Shown here in pieces: positions 22,421 through 33,565 of a stretch of DNA of 64,000 nucleotides. The DNA is taken from assembly GCA_949592205.1 (NCBI GenBank), contig CATIUR010000002.1:3442501-3506500 (forward strand). The letters run 5' to 3'. Under the pieces are notes generated by a model that saw only the letters and a program-made list of their open reading frames with translations, did no database searches and had not been told where the DNA came from. This DNA comes from Helichrysum umbraculigerum. Its lineage: Eukaryota > Streptophyta > Magnoliopsida > Asterales > Asteraceae. Within the stretch, counting starts at the first letter, position 1. Each line of letters begins with the position of its first letter. A program made the translations under genes and the position numbers.

Positions 22421-25400
22421 TATGGTTACGGATGGTCTTACAGAGTAAAATACAATATCCCCCAACTTTCATATCTCCTCCACCGAATTATTCAACCTCA
22501 TTTATCTCCGTCAAAACCGGAATCCCTTCTCCCTCCAATGCAACCACGCTTCCACAATCGTCACCAATAATACACTCATTCGAAGCGCCGATTTATCTCC
22601 TGTATTCAACACAACTTCTGCTTGGTAAGGTTCTATAATTTTTCTCTTATATTAGTTCATGTGAAACCCCTATCTTTCATGATCGATTCTTTTCAACCAT
22701 CCACTGGTGTTCATGAGATTATGTTCATGTAAAGTCCGAATATTATATGTAATGTTAGATTCGGTATTCATCCGAAAAACCTAAGTTTTACGATTATATT
22801 GTAATGATTCAATTTTGCATCATGCTTTTGTTCAAGATGATTATTTTAGTTCATGGATATTTTTACAATTTCATTATTAGTAGATGTTAAATTGATATAA
22901 TATTGATATAATTTATTGTATCGAGTTACTAATCAAACACTATTTGATATCGATTTTACAGGTTTAGTGTTTTGTAGATAACTAGATATATCGATTGGAT
23001 ATGGAGATCAAATTGATGAATTCAATTAGTTGATAATCTAGGGTTTCGTTTATAATATATCATCCGGTATTGTTCATGGATTGGATTAAAAAATAATCTA
23101 ATTGGCTAAAAAAAATATTGCAGGCATTAAAGGGAATTGTGGCTGATTTATATCTACGGCTAAATTCACATCTTCAATGGAATTGATCTAACTGCAAAAG
23201 AGGGAGAATTAATGCGGTTTTCAGGGCGTCAGTGCACTATGAAAGGTATAGCCAAATTCTAATGGTTCATTATGTACATATTTTTAAAGATTATTCATTG
23301 GTTGTTTTTCATGTTCAAGTAGGAAAATCCAGGTTTATACCTGTATGTGTAGGTTGTTGCGTCTCACGGTTGAGGTTTAAAAATGGGTTGACCAGACATG
23401 TTGGGTAAGCGATAAACTCATGATTGTGTCCATGTGTAATTGCATTTGTCATTAGTCTTATGTAATGTTTCTGCAAAGCACTTGTGGCGGTGAGACTCTG
23501 CCCTAGGGCCTACAGCCTTTGTGGACTCATGAAGGTTTTTGTTACTTGAACTATCTTTTCCAAGTTTCCTTAATGCAACAGTACTTATATCTACAATTTT
23601 GTTTTGTGTAGCTTCATTTTTCATGCTCCGTGTCACTTGATCTTTGTAGTTGCCACTTTGAAGTCTTTATACATATATGAAACAAAAGGAATTGAGCCTA
23701 TTGTAGTTTTAGCTAGCAATCATTATGCACCCATAATTGATACTGCATGGTATGTTACATAAATATATTTCCTATACTTGAAAGTAAGGAGGTGTTGGGA
23801 TAAGCATATTGGACGAAATTAATTGATTACTTCAATGTGATGATTGGATGTTGCTACTCATGGTCTGATGTCAATCAAGTATATGTTATTTGAGTTTTTA
23901 TTTGAGTTTGACAGGTTATATGCTCCACAACTAACGGCCAAACTTCAAAGGTATCCTCTAAACCGAAATGCATATGATGCTTTATTGAATAAGTGATTTA
24001 TGTTGTTTTGTCGATTCCTTTTAAGAAGGCCACTTGAATTCTGTGCTTAATGTCATTGAAATTTTTTTAATAATTCATTGATCACAGTTTTGTATTGAAT
24101 TCAAGTGGTTTTTGGTTCGGGCATTTAACATTACAATTACAGCTAATCGTAAAGTACCTTTGGTAAGTGTCTATGTTCTATCTATTTTATTTTTGAGTGG
24201 TTATAAGTAGTAATGATAGACAATGGGTTTGGTTGTGGGTGTTTAAATGTTTGGTGTTAACTGCGTGTATAATTAAAGTAAAATACCACATAGGAATCTA
24301 GACCCTTCAATGGGTTCTTCCGCTGCGATCCAAGGGTTGTAATTATTTTAAAATAATTACAGTTGTGACCCCTAATTTATATAAAATGACGTTATGGCTG
24401 ATGGAAGTCAATGGATTAATACAGCTTCAAATGGAATCAATGGAACTGCAGAGAACGGAGAATCAATGAGATTTTTACATGGCATCTGTGTAATAAGAAA
24501 GGAATAGCACTATAACCTGATTCTAATGGCCGTCTGTTTGAATCTTAGGTGTTTGATGAGTTGCTTTAATAACTATTAAATTGGATTGTTGATGGGTATT
24601 ATAAAACAGTTGAATCATTGATCATTATTCAAAGTTATTAATTGATAACAATCTACCCATTATGACCTTTTTGCTATAGACTAAGACTATAGAGTGAATA
24701 TGGGATATTGGGATTTGCTAGCAATTGTTCACAATGCTTAAGTTTTGTATCTTGTGTGTTGCCTGTATTTTTCTTTATGATTTAGTTACAAAACACGGGT
24801 TAATTGATATAGAGAATTTGGCATATGTGATTTGTTTGACCTAATGTTATGCAAAATTAATGTTTTCTTTGTGTTTATGATGGTGGTTAAAGTGAGTTTC
24901 TGGGTGGTAGAGACAATATATGATATAAATAAACTACCTTGTGATGGTCTATTTTCAAAGGTGTTCATCTTTTGAAATATTAAACATTAAACAAGTTAGA
25001 TATTGTGTTCCTTTATACTCAATTGCACATTTAAATGTTTAGTTAAAAGATTTTGCGAGACTAATGACTCCAATTTAAAAGCATTTGTTTAATGCATCTT
25101 GATTAGAAAGGTCGGGCCAAAATGATGCATCTTGTTATCAATTCAAAAGCATTTGTTTCAATGGCCAAGCCTCCACCAAAAAATTACACCGGAAGTTGTG
25201 TGGAATTAGTGTGTATTTGAGTTGGTATACTATTTGTAATGTAGGCAAGATGAGTGTAGATATATGAACCATTTCATTTGTATACAATTAGTGTATGTAT
25301 TTGTTAGTGACAATCAATGTTTTTTTTTCTTTTTTAATAAGCTAATGCACAATTTCATTTTATTTAGATTTATATTTATTTATTCTGAATCTCACTTGAA

Positions 25401-26050
25401 TCGAATTTTATTCATTGGAATGGTTGTCACATGTACGATCATCAAAATCTTAATGAAGGTATAAGGATTTATGTGTTAATTTATACATCCATGGTTTTCT
25501 TTATGGTAACTTCTCGACTTCGTTGTATGTATTCAACAAAATAATGAACCTGTCTTATTTTTATGTACTAAGAATTTTTAAAATACCTTCATCTATTTTT
25601 TAGATGAATTTGATGAGGAAAGTTTTGTATATTGACGATTAATATGGGACAAGGTCTTATTCATGAAAACGACCTTAAAAAAAGGGTTTTTTTTTTTTTT
25701 TTTTCCCTTTCCGTAAGGTCAAATGACTTCGATTTTTGTCAAAGTACAATTACCAACTGCAAATACTCCCATTTAGTATAAGAAACACCTACCTCGTGAT
25801 CAAGGCATTTGTTAAAATGTACACACAACTCACGAATCTGGGCGAGTAGCTTTATATCGATACGTTTACAATAGATCTACAAATTTATTGTTTTTGTTTA
25901 TTTTAATACTCTTTATTTTTTTTAATTTTCTTTCATATTTAATTTCCATATAAAAGTCTTTTGGTACAGTTTCATTTAACTTTAAAATGTTAATTGGCAA
26001 TTTACAAAATTTAATGTCGAAACCCGCGTTGTCGCGGGTCCTTTACCTAT
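22421..26050 (+). mobile_element. Helitron-like DNA with a 3' hairpin and exon-like segments (left end not found)
   Basis: The hairpin ACCCGCG-TTGT-CGCGGGT (26022-26039) followed by CCTTTACCTAT matches the form of Helitron 3' ends, although the last bases are CTAT rather than CTAG. Upstream DNA looks like captured gene material: a C-rich UTR-like stretch (22455-22625) followed by GGTAAGG, then two related exon-like segments (23132-23250 and 24388-24507). I could not place the TC start, so the boundary at 22421 (the end of the LTR) is only the outer limit. Confidence 0.4.
24394..24507 (+). CDS. Exon-like 37-codon ORF of unknown origin
   Basis: ATG 24394 to TAG 24505 encodes MADGSQWINTASNGINGTAE and 17 more residues. 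A diverged copy of the same segment lies at 23132-23250, 1.26 kb upstream, preceded by TTGCAG (a possible splice acceptor) but without an open frame. Repetition of an exon-like segment fits a captured gene fragment or an alternative first exon. I do not recognise the family, and a 37-codon ORF is weak evidence for translation. Confidence 0.25.
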   Translation: MADGSQWINTASNGINGTAENGESMRFLHGICVIRKE

Positions 26051-26161
26051 TTACCTATAAAATATAAATCTTTTTATTTTGTGGCGCAAAATGATGCATT
26101 CCTAGTCTTCTACTCCGTACCTTTTTATTTGGTTAAGTAATTTTCTACCTACCCACAAAAA

Positions 26162-26929
26162 TAGGCCTGTAAATGAACCGAACGTTAAGTGAACTATTCG
26201 CGAGCTGTTCGGCGGGAAGTTCGTTTATGTTCGTTCGTTTTGTTATATGAACGAACATGAACAAATTTTTATATTCATTTAATTATATGAACGAACATGA
26301 ACACAAGTCTCGTTCGTTCATTTATGTTCGTGAACGTTCGATAAAATGTTCGTGAACGTTCGGTTAAATGTTCGTTTATTAACTAATAGTTTAATTAAGT
26401 TAATACATATTTGTATATCTTATTTTGATTTAAGCTAAATTCTAAATATATTATTATTAAATATTTAGACAGTTTTATTTAATAATATTAAATATTTATA
26501 TACTTTTACCTCGTAATTCTCTCTCATATTTTCCTCCACTCTAAACACACCTCCATTCTCTCCCTCAACTAGTTCCAGATTTAATGTTCTTACCTACGAT
26601 CGGACCTAGTAAATGAGTTTATTTTGTAATGTTGAATATGCATCGCAAAGTTTCAAGTTCTATTATATATGTGTGTAGATAGGTATATATGCATTCATTT
26701 ATGTTTGTTGAAGTTCGTTTAAGGTATTAACGAAGATATTCATTAAATTATGTATTTGTTCATGTACGTTCGTTTGTGTTGATGAACAAACAAATTTTCT
26801 TAATGAACGAACATGAACAACAAAATCCGTTCGCTTATTTGTTCGTGTTCGTTTGTTTGTTCGTCAAAACCTTAATGAACGAACATGAACAGACTCCGTT
26901 CGTATTCGTTCGGTTCGTTTACAGGCCTA
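26162..26929. mobile_element. Non-autonomous hAT-like element with 8-bp target duplication
   Basis: Terminal inverted repeats TAGGCCTGTAAATGAACCGAA and complement are flanked by CACAAAAA on both sides (26154-26161, 26930-26937). The 8-bp duplication and the ends fit the hAT superfamily. The two ends are full of GAACGAACATGAACA repeats in both orientations (26215-26375, 26760-26915); the centre is AT-rich. No transposase. Confidence 0.85.
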
Positions 26930-26937
26930 CACAAAAA

Positions 26938-28060
26938 TATATATTAAGTTCATATTCATTTTCATATAAAGAGAAAAAAATGCACGATGGATTATGATGG
27001 AATCCAGTGGATAGCACATTAACACATACACCATGAATCATTGACACCCACATATTATCGCATAAATTTATATATTTTTGCAATTTTACCACTTCATCAA
27101 TAACCCGCAAAAGTATAACTATAATATAACAACTATGATAAACATGTCAAAAAGTACCTAAATTTTCATCTTTATGTACTTGACGGATTCACTTTATATT
27201 TATAGTTATATTCATACCATGGTATCTACATATATATTTATATATTTATTTTCTAAACATGAAATTGAAAAACGTTAGTTAGAGTACTTACTTTCTATAA
27301 TATAATAAGTATAGCGTATATTCTATACTTCATCTCATTTGGTTGTCCACAAAACTATTTTTGTTTGTCACAAAAAAATACTTTATATCTAGATAGAAAA
27401 TTTCTTATTCTCACCTATTTATTAAATAATTTAGTTACATAATATCACAAGTCAAGTTCGTTTTACGTATAAAGGTAAAACTGACATTTTATGAACTTAT
27501 GCTATTTTGAAATTTATTTGTTAGGAGACACTTATGAAGAAGTACAATTTTCAAGCAATTTGAATTTATACCTGTTAAGTGTTATTTAAAGTTTATTCAA
27601 CAAATACATCCTAGTGTGAACACATCAAAAGCGTATAATGATGTAATGTGACAATGTGTATATTTGCTTTGACCCTTACGATTTGTTTAGTAGTCACTTA
27701 ACCTTGGCTAATTGTCACGATTTGAATCTGATTGAATTTATAGGAATAAGCTTTTTAGTTAACTCAAAATTTATTTATTATAGTTATAATCAAATATGCT
27801 TTAAGCAGGGTGTTTGCAAAAAGCATACACACTAATAAAACAGTTCAAGAAAACACGTATACAATCACTTTTAACTTTTGTGTTTGGTTCCTAGCCCAGG
27901 CCCAATTTATACGCGTGTGGCCCAATTTATGAAAACTGACCTTTTTGCTAAAATTTTCGAGAGTAAACACGACATACGTATAGAAACTTGATGTAAAAAA
28001 AAAAAAAAAAAAAACAAAAAAAAAAACCAAAAAACTAATCAGTTACCGTGAAATAATCAC
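26938..28060. other. AT-rich DNA without recognised features
   Basis: No credible ORF. An A-rich tract at about 27995-28036 could be a decayed retroposon tail, but no body could be assigned to it. Confidence 0.4.
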
Positions 28061-28069
28061 ATTTCTTAA

Positions 28070-28286
28070 CCAATGTTTTTTTTTTTTAAGGGTATTCCCA
28101 TTTTTAACATGCTCCCCCGGGCTGACCAATCTTTTGCTTGTGATGTACACGGTCTAACCGTTGCCGTTGTCGTTTCCGAACCTTCCCGTGGCCACCCCAA
28201 GATTTTTTTGCTTCTAGTTAGGTTTGAACCTGAGACCTCTTGTAAGGATAACAGGACGCCAACCACTATGCTATCTTGTGATGGTT
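28070..28286 (-). mobile_element. tRNA-derived SINE
   Basis: On the minus strand the element has an A box TAGCATAGTGG (28263-28273), then a B box GGTTCAAACC (28221-28230), a body of about 150 bp and a terminal A tract (T run at 28075-28087 on the plus strand). It is flanked by 9-bp repeats ATTTCTTAA (28061-28069, 28287-28295). Pol III boxes, A tail and target duplication are the defining SINE features. Family not assigned. Confidence 0.8.
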
Positions 28287-28479
28287 ATTTCTTAATAAAA
28301 AATGTTGTTTTTCCTTAATTAACTAATTACCATGCATGATACAATGTTTCTTGCTTAAAGCTAGAGGAGGAACCGGGTACGTAATAGCAACAACTTGATT
28401 TTTATTGGTGTTCACTAAAGTGTATGTGAAATTTCTATGTTTTGATTACGATTAGTTTTTGACAATATATGGTTGAATT

Positions 28480-29240
28480 ATTTTTCCCATGAGCCGTAGG
28501 TATGTCATCACATTTTATCGCCTAATCCTTTTGCTTTTAAATTGACAACCTTCGTAGAAGAAAAGGCAGAAACGAAGAAGAGAAAATTAGAGAAGGAAAA
28601 CGAAATAGAGAAATGAGAGATGGGAAAATTCTTTGAAGTGAAAATGACCAAAAGGTATGTATCTTTTATTGAATTATTGGACGTTGTCGATTATCCTCGT
28701 GGTAGAATTTATAGATATCAGGAACTAATTAGGATTACAAATAAAGTTAGTTAATTGAGTTAAAATTGGTTAATTAATTGTCTTGTTTATGTGAATTTGA
28801 TGTCTCGTATATTGTGAAGTACGTGAAAGGTATCATCTTCAATCACTTAACACATTCAAAAATGACATATAAACAACAATAGATACTGGATGATATAGTA
28901 ATTGAAACATATACTAATAATATATACGAGTATTAATCAAAACACATTGTTTTGATTGAGATTGATCCCACAACCTTTTAACGAGTTCTTCACATACTAT
29001 TAGAATAGATCCTTTGGCGTACAATGTTTTTTTACCATGAGCCTGTATCTAGGTATGCCATCACATTTTATCGCCTATCGTTTTCCTTTAATAGACAGCC
29101 TAAAACCAAAACTTAAAGAAGAGAAAGAGGTGAGGAGATAACTCTTTAATCGAAAATGACCAAAAGATGTGTATCTTTTATTGAATTGATTATCCTCGTT
29201 GTAGATTCATAGATATTACCAACTTAGATTAGATTACAGC
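28480..29240. repeat. Diverged direct duplication (about 28480-28740 and 29024-29240)
   Basis: Both segments contain CATCACATTTTATCGCCTA, a purine-rich AGAAGAGA stretch, then GAAAATGACCAAAAG..GTGTATCTTTTATTGAATT and TTATCCTCGT.GTAGA. The step is about 545 bp. No coding function seen. Confidence 0.65.
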
Positions 29241-29291
29241 TCAAGGTAATTAATCAAGATACATATTTTTGGCTTGATAACCAGTTAACCC

Positions 29292-29365
29292 AGACCGCCT
29301 CATAATCCGCTCTCTTTTCATAATGTGAAGACCGCCTCATAATCCGCTCTCTTTTCATAATGTGA
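29292..29365. repeat. Perfect 37-bp tandem duplication
   Basis: Unit 29292-29328 (AGACCGCCTCATAATCC...AATGTGA) is repeated without change at 29329-29365. Confidence 0.9.
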
Positions 29366-29562
29366 AGGACATATTTCGAACCCATAACTTTGTGCTATTT
29401 TTGCCATAAATATATCATTATACATTATCAAGTGAGCTACTGTCCCTTGAATTAGTCACTTGTTTTGTTCAATTATATATACTTATATCATCTTATAAAT
29501 GGATGATATAGTGATTAATTAGTATGTTAATGACTACAGAATAGTAGCAATGATAACAAGTA

Positions 29563-29780
29563 GGGATTTGCTAACGTGTGCCCATGTGGAACACGTTAAG
29601 GTGTATTTAATAAAATTGTAATTTCTTTAAATAACAGAATTTGTAATTAATGTATGCATAAAAAGGGAAATTACTAGATTGAATTAATGAGTATTGAATG
29701 TAAATTTTAATATTTAAGGAAATTTCAACTTCATTAAACATACCTTAACGTGTGTCACGAGGCACACGTTAGCAAAACCC
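29563..29780. mobile_element. MITE with TA target duplication
   Basis: Inverted ends GGG(A/T)TTTGCTAACGTGTG... extend over about 50 bp, with TA on both sides (29561-29562, 29781-29782). A decayed partial copy lies at 59921-60095. No coding capacity. Confidence 0.75.
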
Positions 29781-30334
29781 TAATAAGTAATGAGCAAGTT
29801 TATAACTCGTAACAGTAATAATTCTATAAAAATACATAAACCTTTCATTACTAAAGGCAGCCGTTACAAAAGGAAGAAAAAGAAAAGCCCAAAAACATAT
29901 GTTTCGTGGCCCACTTACAAATATACACAGTGTCGATATGCAAATACTGTAAATCTGTAATACACTTAGATTTGATTAATTATTGTAATTGTTGTTTCTA
30001 ATACAACAAGTATATTTTACTCAAATTGATTGAAACTAATTAACCCAGTCCTAAGCAAACTTATTAAATTAGAAAAATTAATTTAAAAGACATATTTATT
30101 ATCATCTATCTTATCTAATAAAGGGGAGTTCCGCTGATGTCATGAAGCTGACTTGGCGAGTCGTGAGGTAGTAGTTGATGCTTATGTGTCATCATGTGGT
30201 TAAAAGGCTGATGTCACCTATATGTAATAAAAAGATTTAAAGTGGGATAAAAAAGGGGTTTTGTACTAAATCAAATAAACAGCAAAAACGTGTATTTCAA
30301 ATACGCTGCTAATTTTCTTGAAACTTTAAGTTGC

Positions 30335-30749
30335 TGTTTGTCCCTAACCTAGGATCTAACCGGAGCGAGTCACTCCAATCGATGGCGGAAACAACGATTA
30401 GATTATCACACGATCACAAATAATAAACAAACACTATGAATATCAAGTAAAACGATTGTTTATTGATTCTGAACGACTAGCTTACAGGGATTTCGACAAA
30501 TGGCGTTTAGGGTTTCGTCAACCCTAAACAGAAAACGTAAAAACGTATTTATACCAAAACCGGATCCTGCGACGTCGCACACGACGTCGCAGGCCCAAGC
30601 CCATGCGACGTTGACTACGTCGCAGGCCCAAAACCTGACGTCGTACCTGCGACGTTACAGACAACGTCGCAGGAGTCAGGAACACTAATTCTATTACAAA
30701 ATCAAACTACGAGCTAGACCAACTGACAGACACACAAAATGCATCAACA
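30335..30749 (-). repeat. 3' LTR of the minus-strand element
   Basis: 415 bp. Reading on the minus strand: TGTTGATGC..., dyad array (30670-30569), TATAAATAC (30553-30545), leader, ...GACAAACA. Confidence 0.95.
30545..30670 (-). promoter_or_regulatory. LTR promoter: three GCGACGT dyads upstream of TATA
   Basis: Units at 30569-30590 and 30649-30670 are GCGACGT-N8-ACGTCGC; the middle unit 30605-30623 has N5. On the minus strand TATAAATA (30545-30553) follows the nearest unit after 15 bp. The identical module lies at 37528-37653 in the 5' LTR, which should drive transcription. Confidence 0.85.
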
Positions 30750-30758
30750 AACTCCCCC
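30750..30758 (-). other. Polypurine tract
   Basis: GGGGGAGTT on the minus strand, directly before the 3' LTR. Confidence 0.85.
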
Positions 30759-30790
30759 GTATCTTCAGCTTGGTCTTCAAAAATCTTCAA

Positions 30791-32188
30791 TCAAACCCAG
30801 CCCGCAGGAAATGCTCCATTAGCATGAATACCATGAGTCACGCATAGTTTAACAACATTGTAGAATTGATCTGCTAAAATGCGATTGAACTCATTTCTCT
30901 GACCGACCCGAATCCGATCATCATAAAGTTTTCTCAAATCCTTTTCATGAAGATTTATTAAACTCATCGGATTGTACACACGAAACGTAGCTTGTTTCAA
31001 TCTCCAAATACCTCCAACTTTTGGCCACGGCTCTGAATCTGGAACAAAAGTGATAACCGCTTCGCCGGTCTGTGGATCAAGTTCCCATTTAACAAGCCTT
31101 CGCAGAAAATGATAAGGAACTGGTTCCAGAGGTATTTCGGTCAAACAATTCGCAGGCGGATAATGAACTTTAACCATCGGCCGATTCGTTGCTGGATCGA
31201 TCTTCTTCTTAAACGTGTACCGAGTACCCAACGTCGGTTTCAACTTATTATATTTCTTTGACGCAACTTCTCGACGTAGATTCCTTTGGATGAACTCGGC
31301 ATAACCATTTTTGAACGGATTAATCAAATTCAATTGAGCCAACCTGTTTATCTCTCCCTTCGGCAATGTGCTCAATCGATCAAAACGCATTTTGAAGTAC
31401 TGAACTCCGTCCTTCCTTTTAATCATCAACAAATTCCTCTGACACTTCCAGCTTTTGATGACTCCAGTATAATTTCCACTAACCCTGTAGACTTGACATT
31501 TAACAGGAACAGGAACTGGATTACGTCCCTCAGGCCACCATTTCTTATTTCTTTCTCTCTTTTCTTCAGTAGTGAGTTTCTTCTTAGGAACATCAGAAGA
31601 TTCAGTTTCAGGAACTGCTGAGTCCGGTGCCTGTGTCTCTGGAGCTGGAGCTGATGTTGATTCTTGAGCAGGCTTTGCTTGCGATGAGCTTGATTCTCCA
31701 TGTTGAGCTTTCGCAGGCCTCTCATCTTCACTTGAATCCGATTCAATAATCGGTGCACCATCGTAAGTTTCCCCAGATTGTGCAGCATCATAAGTTTCAT
31801 CAGCATCTAAGTGTTCCTCTTCAACAGAAACGTCATCATCTGTTTCGAACACATTCTCAAATTCCGTCTCTTCTTCAATTCCACTAGCCATTCTTTGGAT
31901 AAACGATAAGTCGGCAAACGAATAATCAACAGCCAGCGGTCTTGGTTGACCTGGAATATCATCAACACAAAAATAATCCAAAATAGGTATATCTTTATTA
32001 ACACTAGATTCAATTACAGGAGTTGGGGTTACAGACTCAGGTCCTAGTGACTCTAAATGTGGTTCCCCAGACCCAATCTCCCCCGAGGCACTAGACCTAG
32101 CCTCCAAAACCTTAACCTTCTCCTGCAGCTCTGTAATCTGTGCGGCTTGATCTTTCATTTGCTGCTGCATCTGCTGGAAATTATTCAT
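30791..32188 (-). CDS. Downstream part of the large retroelement ORF (465 codons)
   Basis: Starts with a Gln/Glu-rich coiled coil (QQMKDQAAQITELQEKVKVL), followed by an acidic low-complexity stretch (about residues 110-210) and a basic C-terminal half with KKWWPEGRNPVPV and an aromatic, charged domain I do not recognise. It is in the same frame as the ORF at 32372-33475; only one stop (TAG, 32372-32374) lies between, and the 61 codons after that stop are open (Arg-rich RRRRARRSSSARAS). The ATG at 32186-32188 may therefore not be a real start. The two parts were probably one protein, made whole by a non-mutant ancestor or by stop read-through. Structural or nucleic-acid-binding function is a guess from composition. 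Confidence 0.7.
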   Translation of the reverse strand: MNNFQQMQQQMKDQAAQITELQEKVKVLEARSSASGEIGSGEPHLESLGPESVTPTPVIESSVNKDIPILDYFCVDDIPGQPRPLAVDYSFADLSFIQRMASGIEEETEFENVFETDDDVSVEEEHLDADETYDAAQSGETYDGAPIIESDSSEDERPAKAQHGESSSSQAKPAQESTSAPAPETQAPDSAVPETESSDVPKKKLTTEEKRERNKKWWPEGRNPVPVPVKCQVYRVSGNYTGVIKSWKCQRNLLMIKRKDGVQYFKMRFDRLSTLPKGEINRLAQLNLINPFKNGYAEFIQRNLRREVASKKYNKLKPTLGTRYTFKKKIDPATNRPMVKVHYPPANCLTEIPLEPVPYHFLRRLVKWELDPQTGEAVITFVPDSEPWPKVGGIWRLKQATFRVYNPMSLINLHEKDLRKLYDDRIRVGQRNEFNRILADQFYNVVKLCVTHGIHANGAFPAGWV

Positions 32189-32371
32189 CAGTTGTTGCAG
32201 AAATGCTGGAGTTGGTTGAATCGCAAACTCATCTTGCGTTGACGGGTTTGCTGAAGCTCTGGCAGAAGAAGATCGTCGAGCACGACGACGACGATGACTA
32301 ACCTGAAAGTCTTCGTCAAGTGGGTCGTCATCGCCCCGAACTCGTTTCCCAGTATCCCGAGGAGGGACATA

Positions 32372-33475
32372 CTAGCGTCCTCCCCTAATACGATGCTGAA
32401 TTCTTAGATAACGTGCTGAATCACGTATCCGAATACGCTCCATCTCCGAGGGATGTGGAACTGTACCATCAGAATGTTCAGGTGTCGAACCACCATCCTC
32501 AGGACCTGCAGCGACTGTATCCTCGGAATCCGAACCCTCAGTTGTCTGACGAGAACCCGTGTCATCAACATGACCAAACTGTTCAATGTCTTCCAAAATA
32601 TTCGCAACATGCTCCCCCGCAGGTTGAACTAGGATGTTCACAAGTGGTTCCTGCGGTTGTTGCGGCGCTGGGACATCCATATACTGTGGTTCCGGGGGCG
32701 GCACATAATTTTCATCTATAATGGCACCGAATAAAGGCACATCGGGTGGTGCCGCAACCCCTTTTTCCCAATTGGAGCAAACCGTAAAGATACGGTTCAT
32801 CATCGGTGAAATCTTCAGCTTTTGATCAAGATCACCAAGTGCTTGAAGAGCTGGGTGATGACGGTTGATGTGAAGCTGAACGAAACGTGGATAAAGAATC
32901 CATTTCTGATCTCCGGCATTTGCATTGTCTACCATGTTCTTGAAAATGAAACCAGAGAAATTGAACGGTTTGTTGTAGACTAGAGCTAACATAGCTGAAG
33001 CTAAACTCCTGCTCATACCGTCCGTACCACCTTTCCGATTACCCAAACAAACAATAATCACATGCATCAAATATCTCCAGATTCGCGTGAGATTAGCTTT
33101 CCTGTACTGATCAGAGGGAATGCCTGGATATCCAATTCGCTGCATTGCCCCTGCAACAAAAATAGGTTCGAAACTGACTGGCATATTGAGGTTATCATCT
33201 AACTGCAGTAGTTCTCGAATACTCTGCTCAGTAATTGTGATCTCAGTACCCAGAACAGTAGAAACTAAACGACGAACATTGTTTTCAGTAATAACAACGG
33301 CGTTTCTCCAGAATGGGTTGAGCAGATTCCCGTAAACTATTGTGTTGTCTGAGATCGCATGATAAACTCTCGAACGACGGAGAAACGCGATCATTTGGCG
33401 AAACGGGGCCACCTTGTCAGAAGTGTCGTCGAGAAAAGCAGCGGTGTTGTGTCGAGGTTCGAATGCTAAAGCCAT
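32372..33475 (-). CDS. Retroelement ORF of the type mis-annotated as 'synaptobrevin, longin-like' in Asteraceae
   Basis: 367 codons from ATG 33473-33475 to an amber stop. The N-terminal pattern MALAFEPRHNTAAFLDD, then NPFWRNAVV, IRELLQLDD, IGYPGIP, WRYLMHVIIVCL and LYPRFVQLHI resembles an abundant protein encoded downstream of pol in Asteraceae copia elements (from memory of annotated genomes, no search done). The C-terminal 100 residues are Pro- and acid-rich. No trafficking role should be inferred from that name. The start lies 91 bp downstream of the first GCGACGT dyad unit, so the array could serve as an internal promoter or leader element. The long open frame agrees with the youth of the insertion. 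Confidence 0.75.
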   Translation of the reverse strand: MALAFEPRHNTAAFLDDTSDKVAPFRQMIAFLRRSRVYHAISDNTIVYGNLLNPFWRNAVVITENNVRRLVSTVLGTEITITEQSIRELLQLDDNLNMPVSFEPIFVAGAMQRIGYPGIPSDQYRKANLTRIWRYLMHVIIVCLGNRKGGTDGMSRSLASAMLALVYNKPFNFSGFIFKNMVDNANAGDQKWILYPRFVQLHINRHHPALQALGDLDQKLKISPMMNRIFTVCSNWEKGVAAPPDVPLFGAIIDENYVPPPEPQYMDVPAPQQPQEPLVNILVQPAGEHVANILEDIEQFGHVDDTGSRQTTEGSDSEDTVAAGPEDGGSTPEHSDGTVPHPSEMERIRIRDSARYLRIQHRIRGGR

Positions 33476-33565
33476 ATCTGCTAAACAGAAGCGAGTCGCA
33501 GCTCGAAACAGATTAGAACCTTTAAAAATGACATTTTTACAAAAATTGTATTTTCCCTGGAATTA

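Noticed and set aside
22421..24507. Intact host gene with UTR and introns
   Set aside because: C-rich UTR-like start and GTAAG/CAG signals exist, but no frame with a recognised domain links them.
29360..29445. Second SINE (minus strand, GGTTCGAAAT B-box-like word)
   Set aside because: A and B boxes are weak and no A tail or target duplication was found.
30500..30688. 62-codon plus-strand ORF, repeated at 37483-37671
   Set aside because: It lies antisense within the LTR of a minus-strand element and runs through the dyad array; being present twice only reflects the two LTRs.
32372..33475. Synaptobrevin/longin trafficking protein
   Set aside because: The resemblance is to a retroelement ORF that carries that label in some annotations; LTRs, primer site and polypurine tract frame it as element-encoded, and no SNARE motif is visible.
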